A DNA stretch of 64,000 nt from Fibrobacter sp. UBA7003 (GCA_002449765.1 DJXN01000015.1:310001-374000), one strand, 5' to 3'; positions 8,371-16,368 are shown, counted from the stretch's first letter. Numbers and translations are program-made. Notes: generated by a model not told the origin, from the sequence alone.

Positions 8371-9222
8371 ATGAATACCGCTTTTTACGTTTTCATGAAA
8401 CTCTTGCCGAAGAACGCCGCGAGCCGCGCCTTCGGTGTCTTTACGCGTCTTCGCATTCCCGTTTTTTCGAAGCTTGCGCGCAACGCTTTTGCCGCTTACT
8501 ACAAGCTGAACATGGAGGAATCGGAATACCCGATTTCGCATTACAGGAATATTGGCGAACTTTTCATCCGCAGGCTCAAACCCGGCATGCGTCCGATTGC
8601 GGATTCCGAGATTGTCTCGCCTGTCGATGGCGTCCTTTCGCAGACAGCCACTTTCGACGAGAAACAGGAACTGATTCAGGCGAAGGGCAAGACCTATACG
8701 CTCAAGGATTTGCTCCGCGACGAAGAAATGGCGAAACGTTTTGAGGGCGGCGCCTTTGCTACGATTTACCTCGCTCCGTTCAACTACCACCGCATCCATA
8801 GTCCCGTGAAGGGGGAAGTGGTGGGGGCGAGCTACTGTCCCGGGACGCTCTGGCCGGTGAATGTCGGGAGCGTGGAACGAGTGGAAGGCCTCTTCTGCAT
8901 CAACGAACGCCTCACGAGCCACATCCGCCTGGACGACGGTTCCGAGATGCTCGTGGTGAAGGTGGGGGCTACCAACGTGGGCCGCATCGGGGTCGCCTAT
9001 ACTGACGACCTCCTGGTGAATGCGGGCAAGCTTCCCAGGGACTGCAAACGCTACGACTGGAATCCGCCTCAAAAAATTGAGGTGGAAAAAGGTGGCGAGT
9101 TGGGCCGATTCGAGATGGGTAGCACCGTGATTCTCGTGGTGGACAAGAAAATCCGCGAAAGGAATCCGGGCCTTTTCCAGAGCCGCGTGGGTATGGCGGT
9201 CAAGGTGGGCGAGGCACTCTAA
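8371..9222 (+). CDS. psd: Phosphatidylserine decarboxylase proenzyme
   Basis: About 283 residues, standard for bacterial PSD. It converts phosphatidylserine to phosphatidylethanolamine at the inner membrane. Visible motifs: RPI-(4)-SEIVSPVDG near residue 85-92, FNYHRIHSPVKGEV in the middle, and the self-cleavage site near the C-terminus, FEMGSTVILV, where cleavage between Gly and Ser creates the pyruvoyl group; here the usual L of LGST is M. The start at ATG 8371 is preferred to the TTG nine bases upstream. The last base of its stop is the first base of the next ATG, so it is coupled to the endonuclease III-like gene. Confidence 0.96.
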   Translation: MNTAFYVFMKLLPKNAASRAFGVFTRLRIPVFSKLARNAFAAYYKLNMEESEYPISHYRNIGELFIRRLKPGMRPIADSEIVSPVDGVLSQTATFDEKQELIQAKGKTYTLKDLLRDEEMAKRFEGGAFATIYLAPFNYHRIHSPVKGEVVGASYCPGTLWPVNVGSVERVEGLFCINERLTSHIRLDDGSEMLVVKVGATNVGRIGVAYTDDLLVNAGKLPRDCKRYDWNPPQKIEVEKGGELGRFEMGSTVILVVDKKIRERNPGLFQSRVGMAVKVGEAL

Positions 9223-10046
9223 TGGTTTCGGCGAGGCGGTTTGCAAGCGACGAGCCTGCGCTTTTCAAGTCGACCGTCGATTTTATACGACATTTCAGCA
9301 AAGTCCCCGATCCGGTTGTCGCCGTTTCGTCTAGGGAATCCGACGTCTCGGCCAAAATTGCGTGGACGCTTTTGGGGACGACTTTGTTCCAGGGAATCGA
9401 TTATCCGGCGTTTGTCTCGGTTCTCTCGGCGCTACAGAAGCAGTTCCCGGGCGACCGCCTTTGGAATCTCCCTGTGCCGAGTGTCAAGGAAATTCAGTCG
9501 TGCGCGGAATCTGCCCTCGAAGGCTACGAATGGAAACTCTTGCCGGATGTTCCCGGAATTTTCTGGAGTGTCGGGCTCTTTGTGCGTCGTCACGGCAACA
9601 TGCTGGAGTGGCTCAATTCCAGAACCCCCGAGGGAATATGGCGCGATCTCGGTGAAATTTATTTTGTTGGAAAAGGAAACCCGAGGCCGAAGGCCTGTGC
9701 CGCCATCTACCGTCTGCTGATTCCCGCTCCGATTGGCCTGGGGCTTGGTTGCGCATCTCCCAAACGTCCGGCGCCCCTCCCCTTGACGATGGGGGCGAGG
9801 CGTTTCCTTGCGATGCTGGGGCCTGCTCGGGACGATTCTTTTGCGGACCTGAAACCGGAAAAAAAGCAGAAGATGCTGGACGATTATTGCAAGATCCTTA
9901 GTCCGGATTGCCCCTATGTGGCAGCGCATGCGCTCCAGTTTTACCTGGAATGGGGAAAAAACGACTTTATTTGTCGCGAGTCGACGTGCCGGTGCGCAAA
10001 ATGCCCTCTCTATGAACATTGCAACAATGCGGTTCGGCATGACTAG
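9222..10046 (+). CDS. Endonuclease III-like HhH-GPD protein with [4Fe-4S] loop
   Basis: The 274-residue protein has an N-terminal helical region recalling the Nth family (AKIAWTLLGTTLFQG) and, at the C-terminus, the cysteine spacing C-x6-C-x2-C-x5-C (within ICRESTCRCAKCPLYEHC), exactly that of the iron-sulfur loop of endonuclease III and MutY. A lysine (NPRPKACAAIYRLL) lies where the catalytic Lys of Nth falls, but in the following segment (PLTMGARRFLAML) the conserved Asp seems absent. It may therefore be a diverged glycosylase or a DNA-binding relative. The ATG overlaps the psd stop by one base. The repair role is inferred from the fold. Confidence 0.65.
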   Translation: MVSARRFASDEPALFKSTVDFIRHFSKVPDPVVAVSSRESDVSAKIAWTLLGTTLFQGIDYPAFVSVLSALQKQFPGDRLWNLPVPSVKEIQSCAESALEGYEWKLLPDVPGIFWSVGLFVRRHGNMLEWLNSRTPEGIWRDLGEIYFVGKGNPRPKACAAIYRLLIPAPIGLGLGCASPKRPAPLPLTMGARRFLAMLGPARDDSFADLKPEKKQKMLDDYCKILSPDCPYVAAHALQFYLEWGKNDFICRESTCRCAKCPLYEHCNNAVRHD

Positions 10047-10058
10047 ATTCTTCAATTC

Positions 10059-10064
10059 TAAATT
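10059..10064 (+). promoter_or_regulatory. TAnnTT element 7 nt before ATG 10072
   Basis: TAAATT, seven bases, then ATG at 10072 without a Shine-Dalgarno; the same leaderless geometry as psd. Confidence 0.4.
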
Positions 10065-10071
10065 TAACGTC

Positions 10072-10917
10072 ATGAATTGCCGGGTCGCACGCCTTTGCCT
10101 GCTTGCCGCTTTCGCCTTCGTGGCGATGGCTGTTTGCGCATGCAAGGAAAAGGAAGTCCCGCCGCTGGACCATGCCTCGATTCTTTATAAGAACATTCGT
10201 CCGTCGCATGTGAACGTGAACGAAAATCCGGTGGGTGAGAACATCCCTTCGCTTGTGAAGCGGATGGACTTTAGCTATCCGGTAATGCCGGGCGATACGC
10301 TCGATGTGTCTATTCTCGAATTCAAGAGCGATGTCTATGCGATGGATTATTACACCAACAGCGGTCGTTTCCAGGGGATTGTTCCAATCCTCCGCGGCTC
10401 GTTCTTGGAACAAAGTATTCGCTCCGACGCTCGCATTTTCATATTCCGTCACGACAGTTTCCGCCGGTACGAAAGGAGCGACCTCGAACAGTATGTCCGC
10501 AATTTCCCCGGCTATCGCGGCGGGTTCCCGCAGGAATTCCTGAGCCTGCCCTTCGAACATCGCGAGGCGGGACGGACTTCGATCCAGACGCAGAATTTCT
10601 TGGGCGTCAAGTCGTATTTCCCGGTTCTGGTGCAGAGTTATCGCGATGCGAATTTGCAGTGGAACGTTGCGCGAAGCTGGGAACAGGTGGATTCCGATAC
10701 CTATGACCGGTGGGCTGCGCAACTGAAAAAGGTTGAACCCAAGGGCGTTGTCCGCGATGTGGAAAATACTTACTTCAACGCCGGCGAAGGAGTGAACGGC
10801 ATTGCTTCGCGTCTACCCGGTGGGCGAATCGTTGTCGTGTGGGGCTACCTTGGCTGGTTTGACCTGGAACGTCGCTTTTTCACGGCGAGCGACCGCATTT
10901 ATGAAGCCAGATTCTAA
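10072..10917 (+). CDS. Hypothetical lipoprotein
   Basis: About 281 residues beginning MNCRVARLCLLAAFAFVAMA, a lipoprotein-type signal ending in a VCAC box (acylated Cys about 23). The frame is open further upstream into the previous gene, but the signal peptide and the TAAATT promoter element fix the start at 10072. The mature protein is soluble with many aromatic and Arg residues (HDSFRRYERSD, GRIVVVWGYLGWFDLERRF near the C-terminus). I recognise no family. It is probably an outer-membrane-anchored periplasmic protein. Confidence 0.7.
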   Translation: MNCRVARLCLLAAFAFVAMAVCACKEKEVPPLDHASILYKNIRPSHVNVNENPVGENIPSLVKRMDFSYPVMPGDTLDVSILEFKSDVYAMDYYTNSGRFQGIVPILRGSFLEQSIRSDARIFIFRHDSFRRYERSDLEQYVRNFPGYRGGFPQEFLSLPFEHREAGRTSIQTQNFLGVKSYFPVLVQSYRDANLQWNVARSWEQVDSDTYDRWAAQLKKVEPKGVVRDVENTYFNAGEGVNGIASRLPGGRIVVVWGYLGWFDLERRFFTASDRIYEARF

Positions 10918-10926
10918 TCTTTAATC

Positions 10927-10932
10927 TATATT
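10927..10932 (+). promoter_or_regulatory. TATATT element 6 nt before ATG 10939
   Basis: CTATATT followed by six A/C bases and the ATG of the GerW-like gene; no Shine-Dalgarno. Predicts a leaderless mRNA. Confidence 0.5.
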
Positions 10933-10938
10933 AAAAAC

Positions 10939-11271
10939 ATGGCTATTGAAAAACTTGCAGAAACTCTTTTGGAAAAGCTCCGTTTCATCACTAAGGCTGA
11001 AACGGTTATCGGTAACCCCATCCAGGCCGGTGAATCTACCGTTGTGCCCGTGAGCCGCGTGTCTGTCGGTTTCGGCTTTGGCGGTCACCAGTCCAAGGGC
11101 GATACGTCCGCTTCCGGCGGTGGCGCTTCGGTCGAACCGGTCGCCTTCCTCGTCATCAAGGGCGACGATGTGCGCGTGATGCCTATTAGCAAGGACAGTT
11201 CGCTTGTGTCGAAGGTCATGGACATCGTTCCCGACGTCGTGAACAAATTCAAGAAGTCTGACGCAGAATAA
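10939..11271 (+). CDS. GerW family protein (YtfJ-like)
   Basis: The 110-residue protein matches the GerW/YtfJ family (PF09579): N-terminal helix, the VIGNPIQAGESTVVPVSRVSVGFG-type core (given here in part: IGNPIQAGESTVVPVS), a glycine-rich loop, then VEPVAFLVIKGDDVRVMP. In Bacillus the homologue affects spore germination, but the family is widespread in non-sporulating bacteria where its role is unknown. It is a monocistronic unit: its own promoter element upstream and two hairpins downstream. Confidence 0.88.
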   Translation: MAIEKLAETLLEKLRFITKAETVIGNPIQAGESTVVPVSRVSVGFGFGGHQSKGDTSASGGGASVEPVAFLVIKGDDVRVMPISKDSSLVSKVMDIVPDVVNKFKKSDAE

Positions 11272-11276
11272 AAAAG

Positions 11277-11296
11277 ACCCTCGCTTTTGCGAGGGT
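11277..11296 (+). terminator. Hairpin after the GerW-like gene
   Basis: ACCCTCGC / GCGAGGGT perfect 8-bp stem with a TTTT loop, six bases after the stop. No strong U-tract on the plus strand, but on the minus strand it is followed by CTTTTTT, so it may also stop transcripts coming from serC. Confidence 0.6.
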
Positions 11297-11312
11297 GACG
11301 ATTAAAACAGCT

Positions 11313-11345
11313 TGTCATCCCCGTTTGCACGGGGATCTTTTTTTT
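11313..11345 (+). terminator. Intrinsic terminator built from a TGTCAT-type palindrome
   Basis: ATCCCCG (11317-11323) and CGGGGAT (11330-11336) enclose a 6-nt loop and are followed by CTTTTTTTT. The U-tract overlaps the last codons of the convergent serC. The stem is a short copy of the dispersed TGTCAT(T/C)CCCG palindrome family seen elsewhere in the window. Confidence 0.75.
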
Positions 11346-12450
11346 AGCCGAGTACCTTCTTCTCGAAGTCGCCGAGGCAGTCGACAAGAGCCTGCACGCC
11401 TTCGACCGGCATCGCGTTGTAGATGGATGCGCGGAAGCCACCCACGGAGCGGTGCCCCTTGAGCTGCTGCAGACCGCGAGCCTTTGCGAATTCGAGGAAT
11501 TCCTTGGCGAGGTCGTCAGCCTTGTCTGCAGCGACCACGTCCTTGTTGAACACGAACGGAACGTTCATGATGGAGCGGTCTTCCTTGGCAGCGGTACCGA
11601 CGAAAACCTTGGAAGCGTCGAGGGCGCTGTAAAGGAGAGCAGCCTTGCTGCGGTTCACCTTTTCGATAGCGTCCACGCCACCGAATTCCTTGAGCCACTT
11701 GAGGGTGCGGTTCATCACGTACACGGCGAAAACCGGAGGCGTATTGAACATGTTCTTCGCATCGATGTGGGTCTGGAAGTTGAGCATGGTCGGGATGGTG
11801 CGGTTCACCTTGCCGAGGAGGCCCTTCTTGATGATGGTAACAGTCACGCCTGCGCAGCTGATGTTCTTCTGGGCGCCGCCGTACACAACGCCGAAGTCGG
11901 ACACGTTGATCTTGCGGGCGAGGAAGTCGGAGCTCACGTCAGCCATGAGGAAGCCGGACTTCGGCTTCGGGAAGTTGTGCCATTCGGTACCGTAGATGGT
12001 GTTGTTGGCAGTCACGTGGAGATACGTGGCGTTGTCGGAAAGCTTCAGGTTCTTGTCGATGCGGCTGTAAGTTTCGGACTTGGTGTCGCAAGCGGCGAGA
12101 GCGTTACCGAACTGCTTGGCTTCCTTGTAAGCCTTGTTTGCCCAAACGCCAGTCAGAGCGTAGTCTGCCGTAGCGTCCTGGTTGAGGAAGTTCATCGGGA
12201 GCATGCAGAACAGAAGGGAGCAACCACCACCGAGGAAAACGATGTCGTAGTCTTCAGGGATGCCCATCAATTCACGGAGGTACTGTTCCGTCTGGGCGAA
12301 CATGTTTTCAATCGGCTTTGAACGGTGACTCATGGAGAGAATGCTGATGCCGCTGTTTTCGAAGTCGATGCATGCAGCAGATGCTTCCTTGAGTGCCTGT
12401 TCGGGCAGGACAGACGGTCCTGCGCTAAAGTTATAGACTTTATTTGCCAT
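11344..12450 (-). CDS. serC: Phosphoserine aminotransferase
   Basis: About 368 residues starting MANKVYNFSAGPSVLPEQAL, the standard SerC opening. Further marks are ISILSMSHRSKP, FLGGGCSLLF (cofactor-binding loop; GGGxS instead of the enterobacterial GGGRG form) and VYGGAQKN, whose Lys forms the internal aldimine with pyridoxal phosphate. The C-terminal HRSVGGFRASIYNAMP is conserved. It catalyses 3-phosphohydroxypyruvate + glutamate to phosphoserine in serine biosynthesis. The start at 12450 follows an AAGGA Shine-Dalgarno; a GC hairpin lies in the leader near 12473-12491. Confidence 0.97.
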   Translation of the reverse strand: MANKVYNFSAGPSVLPEQALKEASAACIDFENSGISILSMSHRSKPIENMFAQTEQYLRELMGIPEDYDIVFLGGGCSLLFCMLPMNFLNQDATADYALTGVWANKAYKEAKQFGNALAACDTKSETYSRIDKNLKLSDNATYLHVTANNTIYGTEWHNFPKPKSGFLMADVSSDFLARKINVSDFGVVYGGAQKNISCAGVTVTIIKKGLLGKVNRTIPTMLNFQTHIDAKNMFNTPPVFAVYVMNRTLKWLKEFGGVDAIEKVNRSKAALLYSALDASKVFVGTAAKEDRSIMNVPFVFNKDVVAADKADDLAKEFLEFAKARGLQQLKGHRSVGGFRASIYNAMPVEGVQALVDCLGDFEKKVLG

Positions 12451-12557
12451 GGTTGTGTTCCTTTTTGTTTTGCCCCGCATGGTTTACGGGGACTCTTAAA
12501 TTACGCGCGTAAAAATAGCAAAATGCGCTATGCTCGGCAATGGTCTACGGGTGCTAC

Positions 12558-13322
12558 CTATCGTCTCGTTTTTCCCTTTATCTCTATTTGCGAAATTGTC
12601 GCGGCGACTGCCGAAACGCCCCCGATAAAGGCTGCGATAAATGCCCCGCAGAACAGGTATAACGGTAGCGAATACACGGCCCCGTTCGCAATAGCCAGGT
12701 ACTTCAGTTCGCTCGTGCCCTTGAGGCTGTCCTTGACGGAGTAACGCCAGCGCTCGAAGGTGTAGTCCATGAAGCCGCTCCCGAAGTAGTAGGCGTTGAT
12801 GATGAAAATCAGGCAAATCGAGATGACACTCCCGACGACGGGAATCAGGTTCAGGAGGAGGCAGAGTGCGGTCAGGACCAGCTGCTTCGCCGTGTTCCGG
12901 AGGGCAATGAGGAGCGCTCTCCAGATGTCCTTCAGAGTCTGTTTCGCGTCGAACGGGAACTCGTTGCCTGTGAGGATGGTTTCTGCCTTTTCCGAAAGCA
13001 TCGTGTAGATGGGCGACATCAAGACGTTCACGATGGTGCCACCGATGAAAATGAAGACGATGAAGAATATGATGGGGAGGACAATCTTGATGGCGACCAT
13101 GCCGGCCTGTATCCAGCCGTTCATGTTCTCGGTGTGTCGTTCGATGGTGCCGTTGATCCAGTCGCCGATACCGAATCCCGCGAAAATGAGCGCGACAACC
13201 ACAATGATGTTCAAAACGACGGGCAGCACCAGGTACTTGGTGAGCTTGTTTGTCCATATCAGGCGGAGCGCCTTGGGGTATGCGACGAGCCCGCTTACAA
13301 TCTGTTCCTTTATTCGAATCAT
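12558..13322 (-). CDS. EI24/CysZ-like membrane protein
   Basis: The 254-residue protein begins GLVAYPKALRLIWTNKL, typical of the EI24 domain (PF07264), and has about four to six hydrophobic segments, with an amphipathic central loop (LSEKAETILTGNEFPFDAKQTLKDIWRALL) that also recalls CysZ. CysZ imports sulfate, but many EI24 members have no assigned substrate and no cysteine-synthesis gene is adjacent. An AAGGA Shine-Dalgarno directly precedes the ATG. It is monocistronic between serC and the HD-like gene. Confidence 0.8.
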   Translation of the reverse strand: MIRIKEQIVSGLVAYPKALRLIWTNKLTKYLVLPVVLNIIVVVALIFAGFGIGDWINGTIERHTENMNGWIQAGMVAIKIVLPIIFFIVFIFIGGTIVNVLMSPIYTMLSEKAETILTGNEFPFDAKQTLKDIWRALLIALRNTAKQLVLTALCLLLNLIPVVGSVISICLIFIINAYYFGSGFMDYTFERWRYSVKDSLKGTSELKYLAIANGAVYSLPLYLFCGAFIAAFIGGVSAVAATISQIEIKGKTRR

Positions 13323-13341
13323 TCCTTGCTTTTTCCCTTAC

Positions 13342-13365
13342 AAAAAATGCCCCGCAGTGCGGGGC
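13342..13365 (-). terminator. Intrinsic terminator of the HD-like gene
   Basis: GCCCCGC / GCGGGGC (13349-13365) perfect 7-bp stem, followed on the minus strand by ATTTTTTG. Confidence 0.8.
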
Positions 13366-13385
13366 GAAAAGGTGTCTTTTGTGGC

Positions 13386-13910
13386 CTACACGCCGAGGGC
13401 TTCGATGGCGGCCTTGTACTTCTTGAGGCGGAACTTCGTCTTGAGTTCGCGTCGTTCCTGCCTGTGGATGTACTTGTCTTCCATGAGCACGTTCAAGATG
13501 GCGCTCTTGGCTTTTGCTGCGACGGGATTGTCCTTGAGGGTTTCCACGAAGCGCACAAAGTCCTTCTCGCGGGCGTCGTAAGTCGCGTCTTCTGCGGGTA
13601 CGCCCTTTTCCATGAGCCTGCAGCTGTACTCGTCAATCCAGCCCTGGTTCTTGTGGTAGGTCATCTTCTGGATAAGTTCGACCATGTCTGCCGGAACGCC
13701 CATCGCGATGACTTCTTCCGGGGTCTTCTTGGTGGCGCCCGTAATCAGGTCCTGCAGAATCGCAAGAACCTGCACGTCTTCGGATTCGCCCTTGTTCTTG
13801 AGGTAATCCGCAACGTTCTGGAGAAAGTCAATGTAGGGGCCGCCGGCCTTGTCCTTCTGGCCTTTGTGGACTTCGGCGGCAATCTTGTAGGCGTCTGCGT
13901 AAGAGAGCAT
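13386..13910 (-). CDS. RelA/SpoT-type HD-domain protein with lost catalytic histidines
   Basis: About 174 residues from ATG 13910, which has AGGAAC upstream; a longer frame to 14003 lacks support. The N-terminal half aligns by eye with small (p)ppGpp-hydrolase-like HD proteins: AAEVHKGQKDKAGGPYI corresponds to AvkAHkGQ-kGGkPYi. However the next metal ligand His (usually in YILHP) is replaced (YIDFL) and the defining HD dyad appears as QD (LAILQDLITG). The GVPADMVELIQKMTYHK segment is retained. The first family histidine (VHKGQ) remains. It is therefore probably a catalytically dead, perhaps ligand-binding, relative. Confidence 0.65.
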   Translation of the reverse strand: MLSYADAYKIAAEVHKGQKDKAGGPYIDFLQNVADYLKNKGESEDVQVLAILQDLITGATKKTPEEVIAMGVPADMVELIQKMTYHKNQGWIDEYSCRLMEKGVPAEDATYDAREKDFVRFVETLKDNPVAAKAKSAILNVLMEDKYIHRQERRELKTKFRLKKYKAAIEALGV

Positions 13911-14016
13911 GTTTGTTCCTTGTGATAAAAAACTTGTTTGCCCGGTGGGCTCTAGCACAATATATATAAAATGAACCGGAGAGTTTGTTGCATTATCGTC
14001 CAAAATGGAATGATTG

Positions 14017-14325
14017 TCAGATTTCTTCCATTTTTAGCGGTTTGCCGGAGAACGTCTTCACGTAAATCTCGTTAGTGACGCTGTCCTTCCAGTTTTCGGG
14101 AACCTTGGATTCTTCGAGGAATTTGCCGATATCCTCGATAGCACCGGCAAGTCCGCCTTCTTCCTGGAGGGGAATGTTTTCGGTAGAACGGGTCTTGCTG
14201 AGACTGAGAGCCGTGTTCAGAACAAGGACGCTCTTGAGTTGTGCTAAAGCCTGGGTCTGGGTCTTGATGGCGTCTGTCTGGGCGTTTATCGCATCCAGGA
14301 AAAGGCGGAATTGTTCGTCGGTCAT
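14017..14325 (-). CDS. Small hypothetical protein
   Basis: Encodes 102 residues of unknown function: an N-terminal amphipathic helix rich in Gln/Ala/Thr (DAINAQTDAIKTQTQALAQL, probably coiled coil) and an acidic C-terminal half (EDIGKFLEESKVPENWKDS). The ATG is preceded by AAAGGAC, and a CTATATT promoter-like element lies at about 14356-14362 on the minus strand. No homologous family is recognised. Confidence 0.6.
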   Translation of the reverse strand: MTDEQFRLFLDAINAQTDAIKTQTQALAQLKSVLVLNTALSLSKTRSTENIPLQEEGGLAGAIEDIGKFLEESKVPENWKDSVTNEIYVKTFSGKPLKMEEI

Positions 14326-14392
14326 CTGATTGTCCTTTGGAGGGTATTTCCTTCCTTAATATAGCATAAAGGCAGGAAAAGAGGACAATTTT

Positions 14393-15280
14393 TTAGGCAA
14401 AATTCTTCCCGAGAATAGCGGAAACGTTCTTCAGGATGCCTTCGGCCACATCGGGCTTGTTCATCGAGTAAACGTGCACGTTTGTAATCCCGTTGGCATA
14501 CAGGTCGATAATCTGGTCGCTCGCGTAGATGATGCCCGCCTGCTTCATGGCCTCGGGGTCGCTCCCGAACTTGTCGACCAGCGACTTGAAGCGCTGCGGC
14601 ATGAAGGAGCCGGAAAGCTTGATGGCGCGTTCCACCTGGTTCGCGTTCGTGATGGGCATGATGCCGGGGAGCACGGGGCAGTTCACGCCCGCATCGCGCA
14701 GCTTGTAGAGGAAGCTGAAGAACAGGTTGTTGTCGAAAACCATCTGCGTGGTGAGAAAATCCGCGCCTGCGTCGACCTTTTCCTTGAGGTGCTTGATGTC
14801 TTCGGCCTGGTTTGCGCTTTCGGGGTGCTTTTCGGGGTAGCAGGCAGCACCGATGCAGAAGTCGGCGTCGGCAGCCTTGAGTTCGCGGATGAGTTCGACG
14901 GCGTAGTGGTAGTCGCAGTTGTCGCGGCCCTTCTCGATGAGTTCGGGAGTGAGGTCGCCGCGGAGCGCCATCACGTTCTTGATGCCCGCCGCCTTCATGT
15001 CTTCGATACGCTGGTGCACTGTCTCCTTGCTGCTCGAGACGCATGTGAGGTGGGCGAGCATCGGGATGTTGAACTTTTCCTTGAGGTTCTTCGCGATGTC
15101 GAGGGTGAAATGGCTTACGCCACCGCCTGCGCCGTAGGTGACGCTCATGAATGCGGGGCCGAGGGCCGCGATGGATTCTGTTGCCGCCTTCACGTTTTCG
15201 AAGCTCGTCTCTTTCTTGGGCGGGAACACTTCAAACGAAAGGCTCATCTTGTCTTGCTTCAGAATGTCTATAATCTTCAT
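14393..15280 (-). CDS. metF: 5,10-methylenetetrahydrofolate reductase
   Basis: The 295-residue TIM-barrel protein shows all MetF signatures: SLSFEVFPPKKE at the N-terminus, FMSVTYGAGGG, MLAHLTCVSSSKE, NVMALRGDLTPE and DFLTTQMVFDN. It reduces methylene-THF to methyl-THF with FAD, supplying methyl groups for methionine synthesis. A GGAG Shine-Dalgarno precedes the ATG. The leader between the promoter and start holds an AT inverted repeat and a GC-rich hairpin that may regulate it. Confidence 0.97.
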   Translation of the reverse strand: MKIIDILKQDKMSLSFEVFPPKKETSFENVKAATESIAALGPAFMSVTYGAGGGVSHFTLDIAKNLKEKFNIPMLAHLTCVSSSKETVHQRIEDMKAAGIKNVMALRGDLTPELIEKGRDNCDYHYAVELIRELKAADADFCIGAACYPEKHPESANQAEDIKHLKEKVDAGADFLTTQMVFDNNLFFSFLYKLRDAGVNCPVLPGIMPITNANQVERAIKLSGSFMPQRFKSLVDKFGSDPEAMKQAGIIYASDQIIDLYANGITNVHVYSMNKPDVAEGILKNVSAILGKNFA

Positions 15281-15317
15281 CGTCTCTCCGTGGGGCGGGT
15301 CGGACCGGCACCCGAGG

Positions 15318-15347
15318 TTTATGCAAATATGTTAATACATGCATAAA
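15318..15347 (-). promoter_or_regulatory. Inverted repeat in metF promoter/leader
   Basis: TTTATGCA (15318-15325) and TGCATAAA (15340-15347) are perfect 8-nt arms around 14 AT-rich bases that themselves contain ATGT/ACAT. A TATATATT promoter-like tract lies just upstream (about 15347-15355, minus strand). Downstream, CGGGT/ACCCG (about 15298-15316) forms a second hairpin before the Shine-Dalgarno. It could be an operator or an RNA leader structure; no known riboswitch class was recognised. Confidence 0.4.
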
Positions 15348-15393
15348 TATATATAGTTTCAATGAAGTTGGCAAGTGGGCGCGTGTAAGTAGG

Positions 15394-15786
15394 CTATTCT
15401 TTTTCCATCTCGTTAATCAGCTGGATATTGTACAGTTTTTGCACCTGTAAAATGTCGAGGATGACGGCGATGCGTTCGTAAGTGGTTCCCTTGTCGATCT
15501 TGATGGCGACAGGGGATTTCTTGTTCTGCACCGTTGCTGCCTTTTCGCGGAGTTCGTCGGGCGTGCCGCGCTGGCCGTTAAAGGCGAGTTCCGTCTCCGA
15601 AAGCTCGATGTACAGACCCTCGGGCGTGTCGCGCTTGGTTTCGGTCTGTGTTTCGGGCAGAATCAGCTTGAGCACCGATTCGTCTTGCTTGAAGACTGAT
15701 GTCACCAGGAAAAACACCAGCAGCAAAAAGACGCAGTCGATGAGTGGCGTCATGTCGGGGCGGATTCGGCGGGTGCGCTTGGCCAT
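15394..15786 (-). CDS. exbD: ExbD/TolR-type biopolymer transport protein
   Basis: The 130-residue protein has the ExbD layout: short cytoplasmic RRIRPDMTPLIDCVFLLLVFF with the essential membrane Asp, one transmembrane helix (about 14-32), and a periplasmic domain. It uses proton flow with ExbB to energise TonB. It starts directly after the exbB stop (TAAATG). Last gene of a six-gene leftward run. Confidence 0.93.
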   Translation of the reverse strand: MAKRTRRIRPDMTPLIDCVFLLLVFFLVTSVFKQDESVLKLILPETQTETKRDTPEGLYIELSETELAFNGQRGTPDELREKAATVQNKKSPVAIKIDKGTTYERIAVILDILQVQKLYNIQLINEMEKE

Positions 15787-16368
15787 TTATGCATCCTCGT
15801 TTGCGGAATCGGCGCTCTGAGAACGGATGTGGTCCTTTTCTTTGAGAATGCGGCCCAGCTGCAAAAGCACGTCGTTTTCCACATTGTCCTGCTCGGATTC
15901 CATGCGGGCGTTCAGGTAGTTGAACGCAATGACGTGCGGAATGGCGACCACAAGGCCAATCACCGTCGTAATGAGAGCAAGTTTGATGCCTGTAGCGAAC
16001 GCACCCGCATCAGAAAGGCCCGAAACAGCGATGACGCTGAAGGCGTTGAATATGCCGAACACGGTGCCCAAAAGGCCGAGCAGCGGAGAGATGCTCGCGA
16101 TGTTTTCAATCGTAGTCATACCCTTCTGTAACGGCGAGAAGGCGAGCGCAATTTCGGTGCGGATGCTTTCGATAATGATGTGATGGTCGGTATTGTGCGT
16201 CACCACGCGATGCAGGATTTTCGCCGGAAGGCGCTTGCGGATGCTCCTGTTGAAGAGGATCAGCGAGATGATTTTCCATACGATGATGGAATAACCGACG
16301 AAGTTCATCGCCACGAGCACGTAGGCGATAACGCCGCCCTGTTGAATAAAGTCTAAGATGTAGTTCAT
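15787..16368 (-). CDS. exbB: ExbB/TolQ/MotA-type proton channel protein
   Basis: The 193-residue protein has an N-terminal transmembrane helix (about 10-35), a cytoplasmic loop and two C-terminal helices with the family signature IASISPLLGLLGTVFGIFNAF and later FATGIKLALITTVIGLVVAIP. It forms the ExbB5-ExbD2 motor. AGGAAC precedes the ATG. It lies between tonB and exbD in one operon. Confidence 0.94.
   Translation of the reverse strand: MNYILDFIQQGGVIAYVLVAMNFVGYSIIVWKIISLILFNRSIRKRLPAKILHRVVTHNTDHHIIIESIRTEIALAFSPLQKGMTTIENIASISPLLGLLGTVFGIFNAFSVIAVSGLSDAGAFATGIKLALITTVIGLVVAIPHVIAFNYLNARMESEQDNVENDVLLQLGRILKEKDHIRSQSADSANEDA

Noticed and set aside
7087..9246. Long minus-strand open frame (719 codons)
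   Set aside because: Antisense to asparaginase, a lipoprotein and psd, all of which have recognisable motifs; His/Arg-rich translation typical of a shadow frame.
12473..12491. Terminator between the EI24 gene and serC
   Set aside because: CCCCG/CGGGG stem exists but is only 5 bp and is followed by CAAAAC on the minus strand rather than a T-tract; it lies in the serC leader.
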